Of a stretch of 64,000 nucleotides of DNA, positions 34,131 through 46,717 are shown one piece after another. Source of the DNA: Metallyticus violacea. Taxonomy: Eukaryota; Arthropoda; Insecta; Mantodea; Metallyticidae. Location of the stretch: positions 73,510,501-73,574,500 of the forward strand of contig CM060831.1 of NCBI GenBank assembly GCA_030762175.1, in the 5' to 3' direction. Position numbers and translations under genes: made by a program. Under the pieces are notes generated by a model, which saw only the letters and a program-made list of their open reading frames with translations, ran no database searches and was not told the DNA's origin. Positions within the stretch are counted from its first letter, which is position 1, and each line of letters opens with the position of its first letter.

Positions 34131-36133
34131 CTAAAATAAACGACGTTTTTCTAACTTTCAATTTAAAGTATAGTTTTTGTTATCCAATCACACTCAGCTA
34201 ATATAAGTAATAGTAAGTTATTTTATTCCAGTTCATTTCATCTGTTTATGTATTCAGGTATGCAAGACATATTTAATATATTAACAAATAGATAACTTAG
34301 CTATTTGAGCATTCGCATTCCATTATTTATCTTAAAAGCTAATACAAATAAAACATAATACATCTTAATTTGCGATTAGATGAAGCATAATTAACAAAAA
34401 ATAAAGCTTAATTTGTGTTGCTCTAATGCTGGACGTTCTCAATCCTTCCATAAACATTTCCAAAACGCCTCTGAATGTTGTTGATGGTCTTATTTTCCGT
34501 TAAAATAAATTCAGTTAAATTTGTTCATTTATAAAGCGCACAACTGGGGTATTTCATTTTGAAATTAAATGTTTAATTGAAGGTTAAAAATACTACCATT
34601 AAGTATTGCATTTTCCCAAGATAAAAGGGCTGATAAAATGTGTTGCATTACTTTTTAAAGTGCCATTCGTCTCAGTTTCATTGTTACAAAGAACAGAACA
34701 CAGTATCAACAACATATGTAACTAGCTATATGTCTATAGATTGCCACGGTTCTGTTATTTATTCCATAGAACACTCCAGCCTGTTTCAGATAGCTACGTG
34801 ATGAGAATTTTGCGATGGATTTATCGTGCGAAGTAAATGCAAATGGTAGGTGATTTATGAGCGCACCCTAGTTGATTTCCATACATCATCATTCATCATT
34901 ATACCCACTCCCACCTTTGGACTGACCATTCCAAAAGTGTTCTCTACCACGAGATTGACAAGCTATATCTCTCGCAAGAGGAAGATAGGAAAGTAGATCT
35001 AAATAAGGGTGGATGCAATATCCCGTTAGCATGCAAGGTGTTAGGAAGCTAATGATCTCTAGCTTTCCAGCCTTTGATATCCTATGGAGGCTTGGACCTG
35101 AGTTCAGCTTTCCATGTTTTGTTCGCATATATCGCGATACAACGCAGTTTAAGCGCTTCTGGCTTATATGGTAATCATGGAATGTACACGGTGTCCCAGA
35201 ATTGCATCCACTTTGTTCGAATGAGAATCCAAATCGTTAAAACTGCTGGTTTAGCGACCTTTAATACCTCCCATCCTCTCTAACACACTCAAAACGCATC
35301 CAACACGAGACTGTAAGAGAGACTTACTGGAAGAAATGGGCAGTAATTCCAGGATATTCTGTATTTTTATTAAAATTTACTGGGTTTTCGTTTACTGCTA
35401 TGTAGTCCGGTAAACAATTTGAAGTACGTTTTAACCCTGCTGCTCAGTTCGATTTTAAAGTACCGATATAGCGTTCGAGTCAATGTGACACTGCCTATTG
35501 TAATTATTGATGCAAAGTATGAAGAAAGTATGTCAAAATGCATTTAAATGAATTGAAAAAAGTTAATAATTAAAAATGTTATTACTGATTTTATTGATAG
35601 TACATACACTATAATGTGTTTACAGTATTACAAATTTACTCTAGAGAACACATTAACGTTATATAATTTATAAATAACCTAAAAATTGCTATTTCTTACT
35701 GTTTGTACTTTAGTCAGTAGTATATGACGAGTTTTACAAGTGTGTTTTTTACAGTTTCTACAAAAATAAGTTAGTTTTGTCATTACTTGCGGGGCAGAAT
35801 TTACCTGTAGCGTGCACATTGGGCATAAACTTGCTCTTCCTGCAAATATGTCAAATGTTTCCATTTTTAATTTTCAAGTATTACATTTTGCTATAAATTC
35901 ACATCTTATATCAGTTGGTGACTGGATAACTGGTGCGGTCCATAATTTTCCGGCCTTACCCCTTTAAGTCCCTAATAGAATAAAAATACGTGACATTTTC
36001 AACGTAAATTTCCTTTATTTCAATGCGTTACTCACACCTCTCGATTAACAATTCAATCCGCCTAAAATTGCTAGTCCGAAGTTTTGTCTGAAAAATCCTG
36101 GAAAACTGTAAATTCATTATCGTATCTCCACCC
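34131..36133. other. AT-rich stretch, no gene seen
   Basis: A GC-richer segment at 34870-35290 has open frames on both strands without recognisable motifs. TACACGGTGTCCCA at 35184-35197 resembles a Tc1/mariner-type terminus without a visible partner. Confidence 0.4.
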
Positions 36134-36319
36134 TCAAACATTAAATTTCAGATTTGAAAATAAGTAATAATTTGTGCAGGCAAAATTAGAGCTGTACGGT
36201 GGATGGTAGAGCTCCTGGAAAATACAAATGCAGGCTGTTGTGTTCTCGTGCAGCGGATGAACTCTTTGGCTCAGGATTCCATTTCGGTTTTTCTTCATGG
36301 CACTGCGCAATCGATGCAA
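36134..36319 (-). mobile_element. Mariner transposase C-terminal fossil
   Basis: The minus-strand frame reads VHPLHENTTA, where mariner has LLHDNARPHTA (Asp replaced by Glu). It then reads YHPPYSSNFACTNYYLFSNL, where the family has HPPYSPDLAPCDYYLF (Asp replaced by Asn). Both visible catalytic positions are therefore lost. The rest of the protein is not readable to either side. It lies about 1 kb from a plus-strand fragment with the same SSN change. Confidence 0.7.
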
Positions 36320-36738
36320 TAGCTTAGCATATTACTTCCTATTCACCATTTTGTACATTTCTTTGAAGTCTATCATTGTCAAAATATTATATCCCGTTAT
36401 TATTCGTGCACTATGTGACATTAACCATTCTAGGGGATGCTTCAACCTTCTTTCTTCACTCCATTGATTCTCTTTTAAAAACAGTTTTGTCACTCATGGT
36501 GATAGATTCCAATACTGCCCTCCTGTTTAAGCAAATGATCCAAAAGCTTCTCACTAGCACATGCATTTGAACTGCTGAAAGAATTCGAATGCGAAGCTCA
36601 GCGGTTTTGGAAAGCCTCAACCTTGCAGCTGTTTCTTTTGTCTTCAGGAAAATGTCACTCATCTGTCTCCTCGACAAGGAAGATGTTTTCTTGTGTCAAC
36701 ATACCTACCGGCCCATCTTCACGTGGATCGTTTTCAAG

Positions 36739-36780
<42 letters not shown>

Positions 36781-37286
36781 CAAACAAATAATTCTGAGCG
36801 CACTTTCACAGTGCAATGTGAAGGGGAAACTGCTCCATACGCACCGTTAAGGCGTTGTTTAATATCTTGGGTAGAAGTTCTTCTTTAGCCAAAAATTAAT
36901 CCTGGTCGCATGCAATTATGAACTTCGCAACCCGTCTGCATATAACGAGCTCCTGAAAGCAAATGATTAGCGTTTCCGGAAAGGAAAAGAGTGTTTGCAT
37001 ACCTGAAACGCTGAGTAACGGATAGCATGTATATCGCAACAATTTATTATGACCTTCTATTTCAGCATGGGAATATAAGGGCAGCCTTTGTTATTCCTGG
37101 TGAATTCTTGACGATATTCGACGCAAAAAGATGGCCATGCAGTACAATGTAACAATGGATGCAACCATCTTTTTGTATATATTTTTTAAAGAACTCTCTG
37201 TTCATTATTGACAATTGTTGACTTTAGGAATTTCATTTAAACTAGCGCATTCAGAAGCACATGTCAGAGGGAAGGGCAGACTACCA
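36320..37286. other. Unassigned stretch with (TC)n
   Basis: Overlapping open frames at 36376-36888 on both strands cross the TC array and have no recognisable domain. Confidence 0.45.
36741..36778. repeat. (TC)n microsatellite
   Basis: About 19 TC units. Confidence 0.97.
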
Positions 37287-37500
37287 TTCAAGAATGTGGC
37301 TTTCAGCAGGTAAACCTTGCACCCTATAGTTCTAACTTAGCCCCTTATTCCCTTTTCCGATTTTTTAAGAAATTTCGCGTGGGCAACGGTTTTCAAATGA
37401 TAAACATAGCGAGCATACATAGCGTAATACAGTATATTACGCTACGAAAGTGTGAATTGAAGAGCTATAACACAGCAAAAATGAGGCTTCGGAGATTCTG
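37287..37500 (+). mobile_element. Mariner transposase C-terminal fossil
   Basis: The plus-strand frame from FQQVNLAPYSSNLAPYSLF (about 37304) through FFKKFRVGNGFQM corresponds to the third catalytic block PPYSPDLAPxDxxLF and its follow-on KLKxxLxGxxF. The catalytic Asp is Asn. Nothing upstream is clearly readable, and downstream matches fade by about 37500. Confidence 0.6.
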
Positions 37501-37960
37501 TAACGCACTTAACAGAAAATCAGCATAAATTATAATTTGCTGAATTTTAGAATTGGATTTATTGAATAATATTTCAAATGTATTTGCCTTGAAAGTATTT
37601 AGTAACTTTTAATCTGTGAGTTGTAAAAGGAAGTAATTATACAGTGTATGGTATTCGGAGGGGGGAAAAGTATGAAGATTAAAGGTTTAAATTTAAATTT
37701 TATTTTATTCTTGAAAGTGGTAAAGGAATCATTAAATGTAAAAATTTAATATAAGTTTTCATTTTTTATTTGATTAAAGTTAGAAAAATGAATGAAAGTA
37801 CGGTAGATAGTTCCTTTCAGACATGAAAGCATAAGATATTATTGCTCAATAAAGACTGATGTTAATTTTTTCACGTACTGCCTTCATTATTGTCCCTTTT
37901 GGTGCCCTGCTATAAGAGGTATGCAAGTTCAGACATGTTCAGTTCCGCCTATAGAAAAAT
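37501..37960. other. AT-rich stretch, no gene seen
   Basis: No supported feature. Confidence 0.45.
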
Positions 37961-38307
37961 TTAGGTGACATGCGACGAACAATATGCTGCTGAAAAATTC
38001 TACTTTCGTCTCAAAAAATCTTCAGCTGAGGCCTGTACGGTGTTACAGGAAACTTATAAAAATAAAAAAAAAAATAAATAAAAAGCTTATTCTACACTAT
38101 AGCACAGTGCTAAGATGGTTTAAAATGTTTAAAGACATGAAGCAATCAGTTTCAAATGAAGATAGTTCCAGCGCTCCAGTTTGTGCTCTAACAGAAGAAA
38201 TTAACACATCTGCTGTCATTGTGAAAAAGAATCATCGAATAACACACACATACAAACTTTCAGAAAATCTGAAAATTTCTTTGGTTGTCAGCACAGTTGG
38301 TAATTGA
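37961..38307 (+). mobile_element. Mariner transposase N-terminal fossil
   Basis: The start of a SETMAR/GVQW-type mariner transposase is visible in two frames. From about 37978 it reads EQYAAEKFYFRLKKSSAEA, then CTVLQETYKN, like the first helix-turn-helix (KFCFKLGKxxxETYEMLxxAY). A frameshift falls in the A-rich stretch near 38058-38080. The second part then reads STVLRWFKMFKDMKQSVSNE, PVCALTEEINTSAVIVKKNHR and ITHTYKLSENLKIS, matching RWFKxFKxGRxSVxDD, TxENI and DRRITxxxIAxxLxIS. The catalytic domain is absent. It is distinct from the C-terminal fragment just upstream, because the order is reversed. Confidence 0.7.
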
Positions 38308-38549
38308 AAAACTGCACATTAACAGTCAAATCAGGGGAACGAAGTACACATTTAGCTGTATCTTCTGTCATGATCCAACGCCAATAATTTGTATATGAAA
38401 CAATTGAAGTATGTCATTAGGTGCAACTACTGAATGTCGTTGCCCATTCTAATAAATTTCGAGATTAAACTGAATTGTTTAGGAACAGAGGAGAAATTTT
38501 CCGAACTTCAGCCCTGCTAAAATTCACTGTTTGTGCATACGTTACTAAT
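38308..38549. other. Unassigned, no feature seen
   Basis: Nothing supported; possibly unreadable remains of the mariner fossil. Confidence 0.35.
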
Positions 38550-38880
38550 GGAGGAGCCTCAGGGAGGAAGGGAAGGGTACAACAGGCAAACAGCATCCAG
38601 AGGCAGTGAGACACGGTTTAGACAGAGTATTTAACATGTTTACAAAGAAGAAGAGCTGATTTTGCATCAAGCGCTACAAGAGAAACATTTCAGCGCAAGC
38701 CACTGCAATATCGCACACAACACCAGTCCACGTCTCACGTGACACATCCGACCCTCTACTGGAACTAACGAAATGAAATAATGTGAATTAGGAGAGCGGA
38801 AAATTCATGGAAAATAAAGAGTCCATCCCAACATTCGCCTGAACAACTAAGAGAGACAGCAAAAAATCTAAAAGGACCTC
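38550..38880 (-). repeat. Repeat D, copy 3
   Basis: GGAGCCTCAGGGAGGAAGGG at 38551-38570 matches the left block of copy 4. The core lies at 38695-38728 (GCAAGCCACTGC, then TCGCACACAACACCAG). It is followed by GAAATGAAATAATGTGAATT (38770) and TCCCAACATTCGCC (about 38826). The box-B-like block found at the right end of copies 2 and 4 is not seen here. Confidence 0.65.
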
Positions 38881-41017
38881 TCTAATACCAGTCCTAAGCA
38901 TTTTTGACTTAATTACCCTATTCACTCAATATTCTGAAATTTGTGGTGCAAATCACAGCTTCATACCAATCGTAATAGAAACAACATCTTTTAACTCCTT
39001 CCTATCTTGACCCTGTCTATATATAGAGTTCGCCATAGTTCATTTAAGACCTGTGTGACAGAGTTCTGCCGAAAACGATAGTACCTTATCTACAGTTAAT
39101 CTACTCTGACTCCCCAAATAAATAAATAATCTTCATTCATTATTGCAAATTATCTTCAAAACGAAAAACAGAGAAATTGTGTTCTGTAAGTTAAGTTCTC
39201 AAAATTGTATTCGATGGGACAAAAATTATTATCGGAAAGCCTGCAGTTCCAAAATATTTTGACAGCTTGGTGCCTTTCCCCACCCCTGAGGGCTACTTTT
39301 ATCTTCTGTTACACCAGGCTGTTACTAACCCAGCGTTTTCATTGCTTCTGTTCAGATTAGCTACGAAATTCGGGAATGGGCATTTAGAAACCGTTATCAG
39401 TATTCTGCCACTGAAACCAGGCATGGGTTTCGCTGGATTTTAACACATACGCTCGGCTGCAAAGTTGAGTTCTTTACTCTTTTCGTCTCTTTCTTATCTT
39501 TAGAGACAGAAATTACGTTTCCCGCACCATTAACTCCTCTCCCGCCCGACAGTGTCTTCCTTATCCCAACTCCATTATTGAGGGAAGTCTCTAAATAAGG
39601 TGGAGACGGAAAAGATGTGCCGTGAGATTCACGTGATGTGAAATTCTAGTTAGAATTCCCTGGAATGGAACCTCGATAGCACACCTTAGGGACTTCTAGT
39701 TCGTGTCTCGGAAAAGTTCATCTTAAATATGGCAAACCTTTCGATCTCTCTTTGTAGTTTAACTTCTGGTACAGTTTTTATTCTTGTTCCCTGATCTTAA
39801 AAAGAGGTCAATTTTCTGGTCCGTTTGAATCTCCCATTTTATTCATGTCATACGCCTTATATGTTGTTAGTGAAAATTATAACTCCTTAATATTAAGTTT
39901 ATATTGTAATTATCATTAAGATTAATATTTTAGGTATGTAAACATCTGAAAAGATAGAAATAGTTTGTGCATATCGGAGCAAAGTGGAAGTATGGTATTC
40001 CTTTTTCAGGTTCTGTTATTGTGATGGCTGAAAGACACCTGTATGAAAACCTTTTGCCAGAGCGTTGTATTATATGTTTAAGGAAGGTTTGTCGCCGGTT
40101 GTCCTGGGTAAATCAGGTAGTGAAAAGACACAGAGATAGGCTAAGAATTGTTACTTTTCACCTGTGTGAATACTTTAGAGCCAACATTATCGGCATATTG
40201 TAAAAGGCTCTTTTTCCATTTTCAGGGTAAAGGGTACATTGTTTGACTAACGGAATAAGGGAGACAAAGGGAGGTGCGCCACATGTAGGAAATACAGATT
40301 TTTGAGAATGTATCGAAGATAACAGATATGAAATAGTATAGGACACATTAAAAGGCTTCACCGCCAAAATAACATTTTTCCGAGAAAATAGAGATAGCAA
40401 ACAGATGGGTAAAAACGTGAGGTATCTATGAGAACATTTGACGATATAAAGGTAACAGCGGGAAAAGAGCAATTACTATACAGGTCAAGCATGAAAAGTG
40501 AAAGCCGAAATTTATAACCGAGGCTTTTTCTGGGAAAAAAAAAAAAAAGAACGGACCGGAAATTTTGTAGGAGTGTAGGGAAAGAAATAAGAATAACCAA
40601 TGAACTTTGTTCTAAATCGTACAAATCAGAGCCAGTCTGCGTGAATGGATATTAGGGGACGTCCAACAAGGAAGCCCGGAATGCACTCTGATTTCAGAAT
40701 AATATAGAATTAGTGTATGATAAAATACTTTAATATTTTCTTTAGATAACAGCAGCATAACATTTGTAATATTTTTACTGAATGTCAACTACAAGTCAAT
40801 TAGCAAAATCTCTCGTGATGGCGTTATTAGGGACGGTTGAACCAATTAAAGCAATTAAAGCGATCTTTTTTCTAATACAGAGAAATAAGAATGTTCTTTA
40901 TAATTAGTAGACAACTAATACAAATAATACCAAACTAAACCTAAATTTCTGTTATAAACACCACCTCTATATCAATTACATTTTTTTTTGGTCTGGAGTA
41001 TAAAATATCGTTTTTAT
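38881..41017. other. Unassigned stretch, no gene seen
   Basis: A GC-richer segment at 39250-39660 is unassigned. The open frame at 39967-40203 has no recognisable domain. At about 40340-40385 a weak GHIKRLHRQNN-like reading hints at a LINE reverse-transcriptase tail but is too weak to call. Confidence 0.4.
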
Positions 41018-41023
41018 GATTTG

Positions 41024-41305
41024 GTTTATCTACGGACGCTCTTTAACATCTCAGATCATCAGCGTCATCTTTAAATTAGGGCGTGAAACGGCCGACAAAT
41101 TTTGCTCAGAGGCCTCTTCTTTCAGACTTGAGGTTCCTAATCGTGCCGTAAATGTACAACTCGAGACCCACGGCTTTACTTTCCTTCCGAAGGAAGCCAT
41201 CCTTAGGATTTTTACGGTCGAAAAAATTCATCGATCATGGCCCGTATCGGATCCGCGATCTTAGGTTTAGGAGGCAAGTATGGTTACCACAACACCACCC
41301 GAAAC
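41024..41305 (-). mobile_element. SINE-A, copy 2
   Basis: On the minus strand the copy reads from the head (GGTGGTGTTGTGGTAACCAT, with box A damaged) through CTTCCTTCGGAAGG and AGCCGTGGGTCTCG to GTTAAAGAGCGTCCG. Box B is degraded (GGATCCGATACGG). GATTTG at 41018-41023 and 41306-41311 may be a short target-site duplication. Confidence 0.88.
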
Positions 41306-41311
41306 GATTTG

Positions 41312-43386
41312 AAAACATTGATCGGAATAGCCAATGTGTTTCAATTTAGCATTTTTTTTTTTGTAAAATGGACTCTTTTGGAAATTTTTGTATATAAATA
41401 AATAGGTAAATATCAGCACTATCTCATAATAATTGTCGTGAATAATTAAACTACTGGTGGCGCTACAATTGCCGATGGGTCTTTAGCATTATCTACATGA
41501 TTCTCCAACATTTTAAATTGTACACATCAGCTAAATTCTCAGCCTTTCAGTGGCTACACACAATAGCAAGTGGCTGAAATAACGTTTCAAAAATCCATCT
41601 TCCTTTGGTCTTTTATCAACTCATTTCACCACTAGCTGGCAAGTAAATGCAGATCCTATTGTATATTATCGCAATGTAGCATTTCAAATATTAATTTTTA
41701 GCAATAAAGCTCACCCCTTTTTGGAATTAATCGTTTATACTGCTACATATAAATGAATCTATTGCAAATCTTTAACGCTCATTAACTTTTGGTTAGTTCA
41801 AAGGTTCAGTTAAATCACAAAATATTTGCTTATGAGTGGTTTTTATTTCAGTCACAGTTTTTATAACAGTGGAACGAGTGCGGTGTATTACATACCTTAT
41901 GCAAGATTTATGTGTTTCTTTTCTGTATTATCATTAAGATAGAACACTTATTTAATTATACCTTTAATCAAAGGTTATAAAAGTAGACGTAATTTGCATT
42001 GCATATAAAAATGGCGCAATCCTACACTGCAAACAGGAGAAAATGGACAATTTTAAAGCTGAGAATTTGGCAATATATACAAACGGCCATATAAAAAGTA
42101 TATGTTAATTTCGTTTAAACTGATCAATAAAACTAAATTTTGATTTTAATGCATCCCATTAGAGGAGACGTCAAAGAAAATATTTTATTGGTAGCTCAGG
42201 AGCATGGGAATTGTTATAATATTTTAAATAAAATTAGTTTAATATATTTAGATATTTTCAAGAAATTAAGATGATTAAGTTTTAAATTTTTAAAATACAA
42301 GCATACAAGTTTACAGAATATTTGAACTGAGATATATTAGGTGAAAGACAAATAAGCAGCGATTAAAAATCCATTACTTTATTATTGCTTTTTAATTACT
42401 TAATTTCAATTTATAATTAAACGTTATTAATTATTATGTAAATGTTTCTGTAACAATCACCAAAATACAAGAAATAAGAACGCCACACACTTTTAATTTT
42501 TGGGTATTTCACATTCTCTTTGGTGATGTGCTGTAGACGCACCTTTTTCTTTTAGGCATTGTAATGCAAAGTAATCCAAAGGAGGAAATTACAAGCAAGC
42601 GGGCTGATCATGTGACGGGTCTAGCAAGCCCAATCTACCTCCGAACATGTTTAACAATTCATTGTTTGTATGTCATGCAAAACGTGGCGAGGTCCCACTC
42701 TGCTGGTACCTCATTCCTGCTCTTACATTATTGGATACGTTCTCCAAGAGCTTAGGTAATTGAAAATACCATTCCAAGAATGCCATAGCAAACATTTAAT
42801 GATAAGCGATAAACGATAATAAATCCATTAGGGTTTAGTTGCCCAGTAATACATATGTGTTTATTAGAATGGCCAGCGTTTGAAAACTTTGCCCCAGTAG
42901 AAAATAATTTTTTCCTCGACAATGAAATCTTTCCTTCAGTAATGCTAGAAACCACGATTTCGCTTTCTCTAGCCAATTTATGTTGATTATAGAATCATAG
43001 CAACAGCTGCAAGAATATTATATCACTTTCTTATAATTTACTTTTGACTGAATTTTGATAAGATTCGTTTTTTTCACGCCTTCATATTTACATACCCGAA
43101 CTTTCCAACCTTTTATAATATTTTATATTCGACAGAAGCATCACGGCGTTAGTTAACATTATTTACTAAATACACTTAGAGTTAAAAACATGATTTCTGT
43201 ACGTCAAAACGTGTCTAATTTTGCAGTTAATTATATCTAAACGATTAACATAACTAGGGTATTTTAAAATATTAGAGGACTTTGAAAATATATTCTTACC
43301 AGAGGTTACTGCTGTCTTTCTTAGCAAAGTTTCTTTCTCTGGCTGATAAAGACTTTAAGGTTATATTGTTTTCAAACAATCTATAA

Positions 43387-43387
<1 letters not shown>
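41312..43387. other. AT-rich stretch, no gene seen
   Basis: Open frames at 42564-42755 (plus) and 42752-42976 (minus) have no recognisable motifs. Confidence 0.5.

Positions 43388-43428
<41 letters not shown>
43388..43428. repeat. (AAT)n microsatellite
   Basis: About 13 units. Confidence 0.96.
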
Positions 43429-43429
<1 letters not shown>

Positions 43430-43985
43430 GGATACAAAGTCCATAAATCCAACCAACCTTCTCTTCCTCGGCCGAACTAGATTCTTCTTTCCATTGATTT
43501 ATGTTTAAACATTAAACAGGCCCACTATTCACTTCTACGTTTAAAGTTAAATAATTTGTGTTCTTATCCTTACAATGTATTCTTATATGTTCATTTCTAA
43601 CGCCTTCAGTTCTTCTTATTCCTTCCATATCTCTCAGAAATTTCATTTTTGCTGTTTGGATGTGGCCTTCAGCAATTTCTTATGTTGACACTTCGGCTAC
43701 TATGACGTCAGAAACTTAAGTGTTAACCGCGAAACTAAGAACCCTTTTGAGTTTGTATTATGACGGTATAATAACTATTTAAAATACATAATAAACTTTG
43801 GTCTCGGTGATGTAAAAGAAAGTCATTAATGCAAATTATTAATAAGGCACTATTTGTGTTTCCATGGTTTCGTTGATGGAGTATTTTCGTTTGCGATGTA
43901 GATGTGGTCCAAAGGCGTACATTTTTAGGTTACGTGAACGTTTTAAATGTTTTTAAAATTAGGTAATATATTTATTTACATAGTG
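43429..43985. other. Unassigned stretch, no gene seen
   Basis: No supported feature. Confidence 0.45.
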
Positions 43986-45480
43986 TAGCATCTACTTCAC
44001 AAAATGGGATGAATGTGTAGTGTGCCTGGTTGTCTAATTACCGTTCAAGTAAGGAAGCAATCGTTTCAACATTTGCTTTTTAAGGTGATAAAGTAAGATT
44101 ATAAAAGTGGATTCGTGCTATACACTGAGCAGATTTTGAACCCTGGTGGATGCATTCGTCATTTTTCTAAAATCAAATATTTCAAGTAGATACTGTACCG
44201 AAACTAGGTGGTTCTGTTCTAACTATGCACAAAGCAATATTAAAATGACCTGATGATGCAATTCCAATAATATTTATTGGTCAGCCTCCATACATTATAC
44301 AGCCAACCCCTGCCAAATGCAATACCAGAGATATTGCTAAAGGCTGAGCTGAAATTCAAAGTATGCTATAAAAAAGGCTAAATAATAAGTTATAAAGACT
44401 TTTGGGTAAATTGAAAGCTATAAACTTATTTAATGTTCAAACAAAATTGAAATTAATAACATTTTGTTTTAAAAAAATTGAAACTAAAGACATACCATTT
44501 GTTACTATATCTCTAAAAGTGTTCACATATTAAAATGTGCAAGTGTGTTTAAATGGTTGCAAGATGTTTACTGAGTCACTTGAAAGCTTTAGGAAGTATC
44601 TTTCTTCTTCAGTAGATATTGATGACTGTATTTATAATTTTAAAACTTCTGAAATGTTTGCGATTAGCTCAGAAACTTAAATTTTTTAAAAAATAACTTA
44701 AACTCAGTATATCTGCTAAACCAATGCATTCACCTGAGGCATTCATTTGAGCATCCGTATTATTTTTTAATTTCCAGATTCATACAATCAGATGATAAAT
44801 TTATGAGTTTTAACATTATCACCCCCTTCTTAATTAGACAATTCTGATATGAAAAAGGAAGTAGATCTCAAAGCATTTAAATAAATTGTTTGCAGGAGAA
44901 AAATGCTTACAGCCACACAAGAAAGTTGTTATTTTTTATGAAACTTATTTAAATCAGAAAGTAACATATAGAGGGGTTTCGCTTAGAAGGTTTGTCGGAG
45001 ACCAACGATGTTGCATTAAAGCATTTGGCACTAATGAGGATATTATTGCTTGTTAAAAGATTATATGCAAAAAAAAAAAAAAAAAAAAAAAAAGAAAGGA
45101 AGGAAGGAAGGAAGGAAGGAAGAAAGAAAGAAAAGAAAGATTAAGAAAATTGACACCAAATACTTAAAATGTTACATGAATGTGGATATTAACAGTAGAA
45201 TTAATAGAAATACCTTCCAACTTCTTGTAATAGTCTCTTAAACCTTATATTGACACGTCTTTGGAGACAACAGAAAAATTATTTCTGTTATTTGATACTG
45301 TGCACTTGATTAAAAATGATTAGCTGCACCAAGATAAGGAACAAAATTTCATTTTTCCATATATTGAGCGCAAGTTTTAAATGTCAATGTAACGGATTTG
45401 AAAATTCTTCATATTTCAGAAGAAGGTAGCCTTGTAAAGTTAACACCCGCTCTGTCAAAAAATGTGTTATGCAAGTACCT
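43986..45480 (+). mobile_element. THAP-domain / P-element-like transposon fossil
   Basis: Broken plus-strand frames follow the order of a THAP-containing P-element-like transposase. CSVPGC at 44016-44033 is the first zinc pair of a THAP domain. KWIRAIH, a stop, and ADFEP at 44105-44143 match the THAP core WIRAIxRxDFxP, and HFSK follows in another frame where C-x2-H is expected. DAIPIIFIGQPPYI from 44255 matches the conserved tail after THAP (AVPTIFxxxPxY). Much further on, EGSLVKLTPALSKNVL (45422-45475) resembles the segment SLVKLAPxLxxKVLYPSxI of P-type transposases. Stops and frameshifts are frequent between these. Poly-A and GGAA repeats sit inside at 45069-45139. It is inactive; the boundaries are approximate. 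Confidence 0.6.
45069..45139. repeat. Poly-A followed by (GGAA)n
   Basis: A run of about 25 A is followed by GGAA and GAAA tetranucleotides. Confidence 0.95.
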
Positions 45481-46403
45481 CGCGTGTTGAGCGTCATATG
45501 TTTTACTATCTCTTCTTCTGGATGAGATAACTGTCGTGGGTTTAGGAAAAAAAAAGTGAAAGATCATTGTAGTAAAGTGGAGATTCGCAATAGTTTTGCT
45601 TTCATGGCGGAAAAATGTTGGACATCCAGGATCAGGGATCCTTGAAGAGAGCCAATTGGAAGTCCTGGGATAAAAAGGTTATGTTTTTAAAAGTTTATAT
45701 CATTCCTGGAGCCACTGTTCTATAATAAATATACATCTTAGTGGATTGGGGAATTTATAAGGAAGTTTGTATTAAAATTTTTATTACTTGGAAAATCTGC
45801 AGGATAAGAAAAACTAACACTTACTGAAGTTGTGGTGACGGCGATGAAGGGTTTAAAGCCAAAATATTTCATATTTTCAATTGTTGTGTAGGGCTGTGCA
45901 TTTCCTCAGACTTAGGTTTTTTCTAAGTTTGAAAATATATTTTTGAATATTGGGAATCACAGGAACGTTTTCATTTGCAAATAAAATTTGAAGAAACAAT
46001 CATCTAGTGAAATGTACTGTATGTGGTATGGAGTTAATTGTTCTTATTAGGAAGGTTTGCTATGTTCTAGGAAATATTTATGCAAATAATTACTCAAAAG
46101 TAATTATTAAAATACTGTGCACAAAGTAACGGAAATTAATGACATTTAAAACACGTTGATCGCTTTTTGATTCTCATAAATCCGAGGTGAGTAGGTGTGA
46201 CTTACATTTTACTTATTGAATTTGAAGTGAATATTTTACATAGTTATTACTTTTCTTTAACGTTTTAGTATTTCATTTTTGGTTTCTTTAAATTTTATTG
46301 CTTTTCTTTGTGATATTGTGTAAAGAAGAATCATATCGGCCATAAGGATAAGGATGCGCCACTCTATTACAATGTGTTAGTGAAGTAAAATTTATTCTAG
46401 AGT
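45481..46403. other. Unassigned stretch, no gene seen
   Basis: May hold unreadable 3' remains of the P-element-like fossil. No motif is clear. Confidence 0.35.
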
Positions 46404-46684
46404 TTTTTTAACGGTGTTTAACATCCGTTTTGAGTATCGAGGCATCACATGCGGCGGACACTGATGATACATGAGATGAAATGATATATTGGGAAAGGAT
46501 TTTTTTTAAGGAAGGAAGCGTTCCAGGTGTAAGTTTAGGGTACCTCCCCGGTATTTGCCATTTATGAGGATTGAGGAAAACCTGAAAAAAAACCTCAGTC
46601 AGGGAGGATGGCCCTGGAGGGATTCGAAACCTAGACCCGCTCACGAGTCCGCGGTTTAACGACCTCGGCCACTCTGGCGGTAGT
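46404..46684 (-). mobile_element. SINE-B copy in SINE cluster
   Basis: The minus strand starts CCGCCAGAGTGGCCGAGGTC, then GTTAAACCGCGGACTCGTGA, box B GTTTCGAATCC near 46621, and the full SINE-B body ending in GATGTTAAACACCG. No target-site duplication can be fixed. Confidence 0.9.
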
Positions 46685-46717
46685 GTATGTATTGAAAGAT
46701 ACACCAAAACAGAACAG

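Noticed and set aside
36456..36888. Overlapping open frames across the TC array
   Set aside because: One frame is partly the dinucleotide repeat (SLSLSL), and the others show no motif.
40258..40680. Possible LINE reverse-transcriptase tail (GHIKRLHRQNN; later RGRPTRKPG)
   Set aside because: Two short, weak resemblances in different places, without catalytic or zinc motifs nearby.
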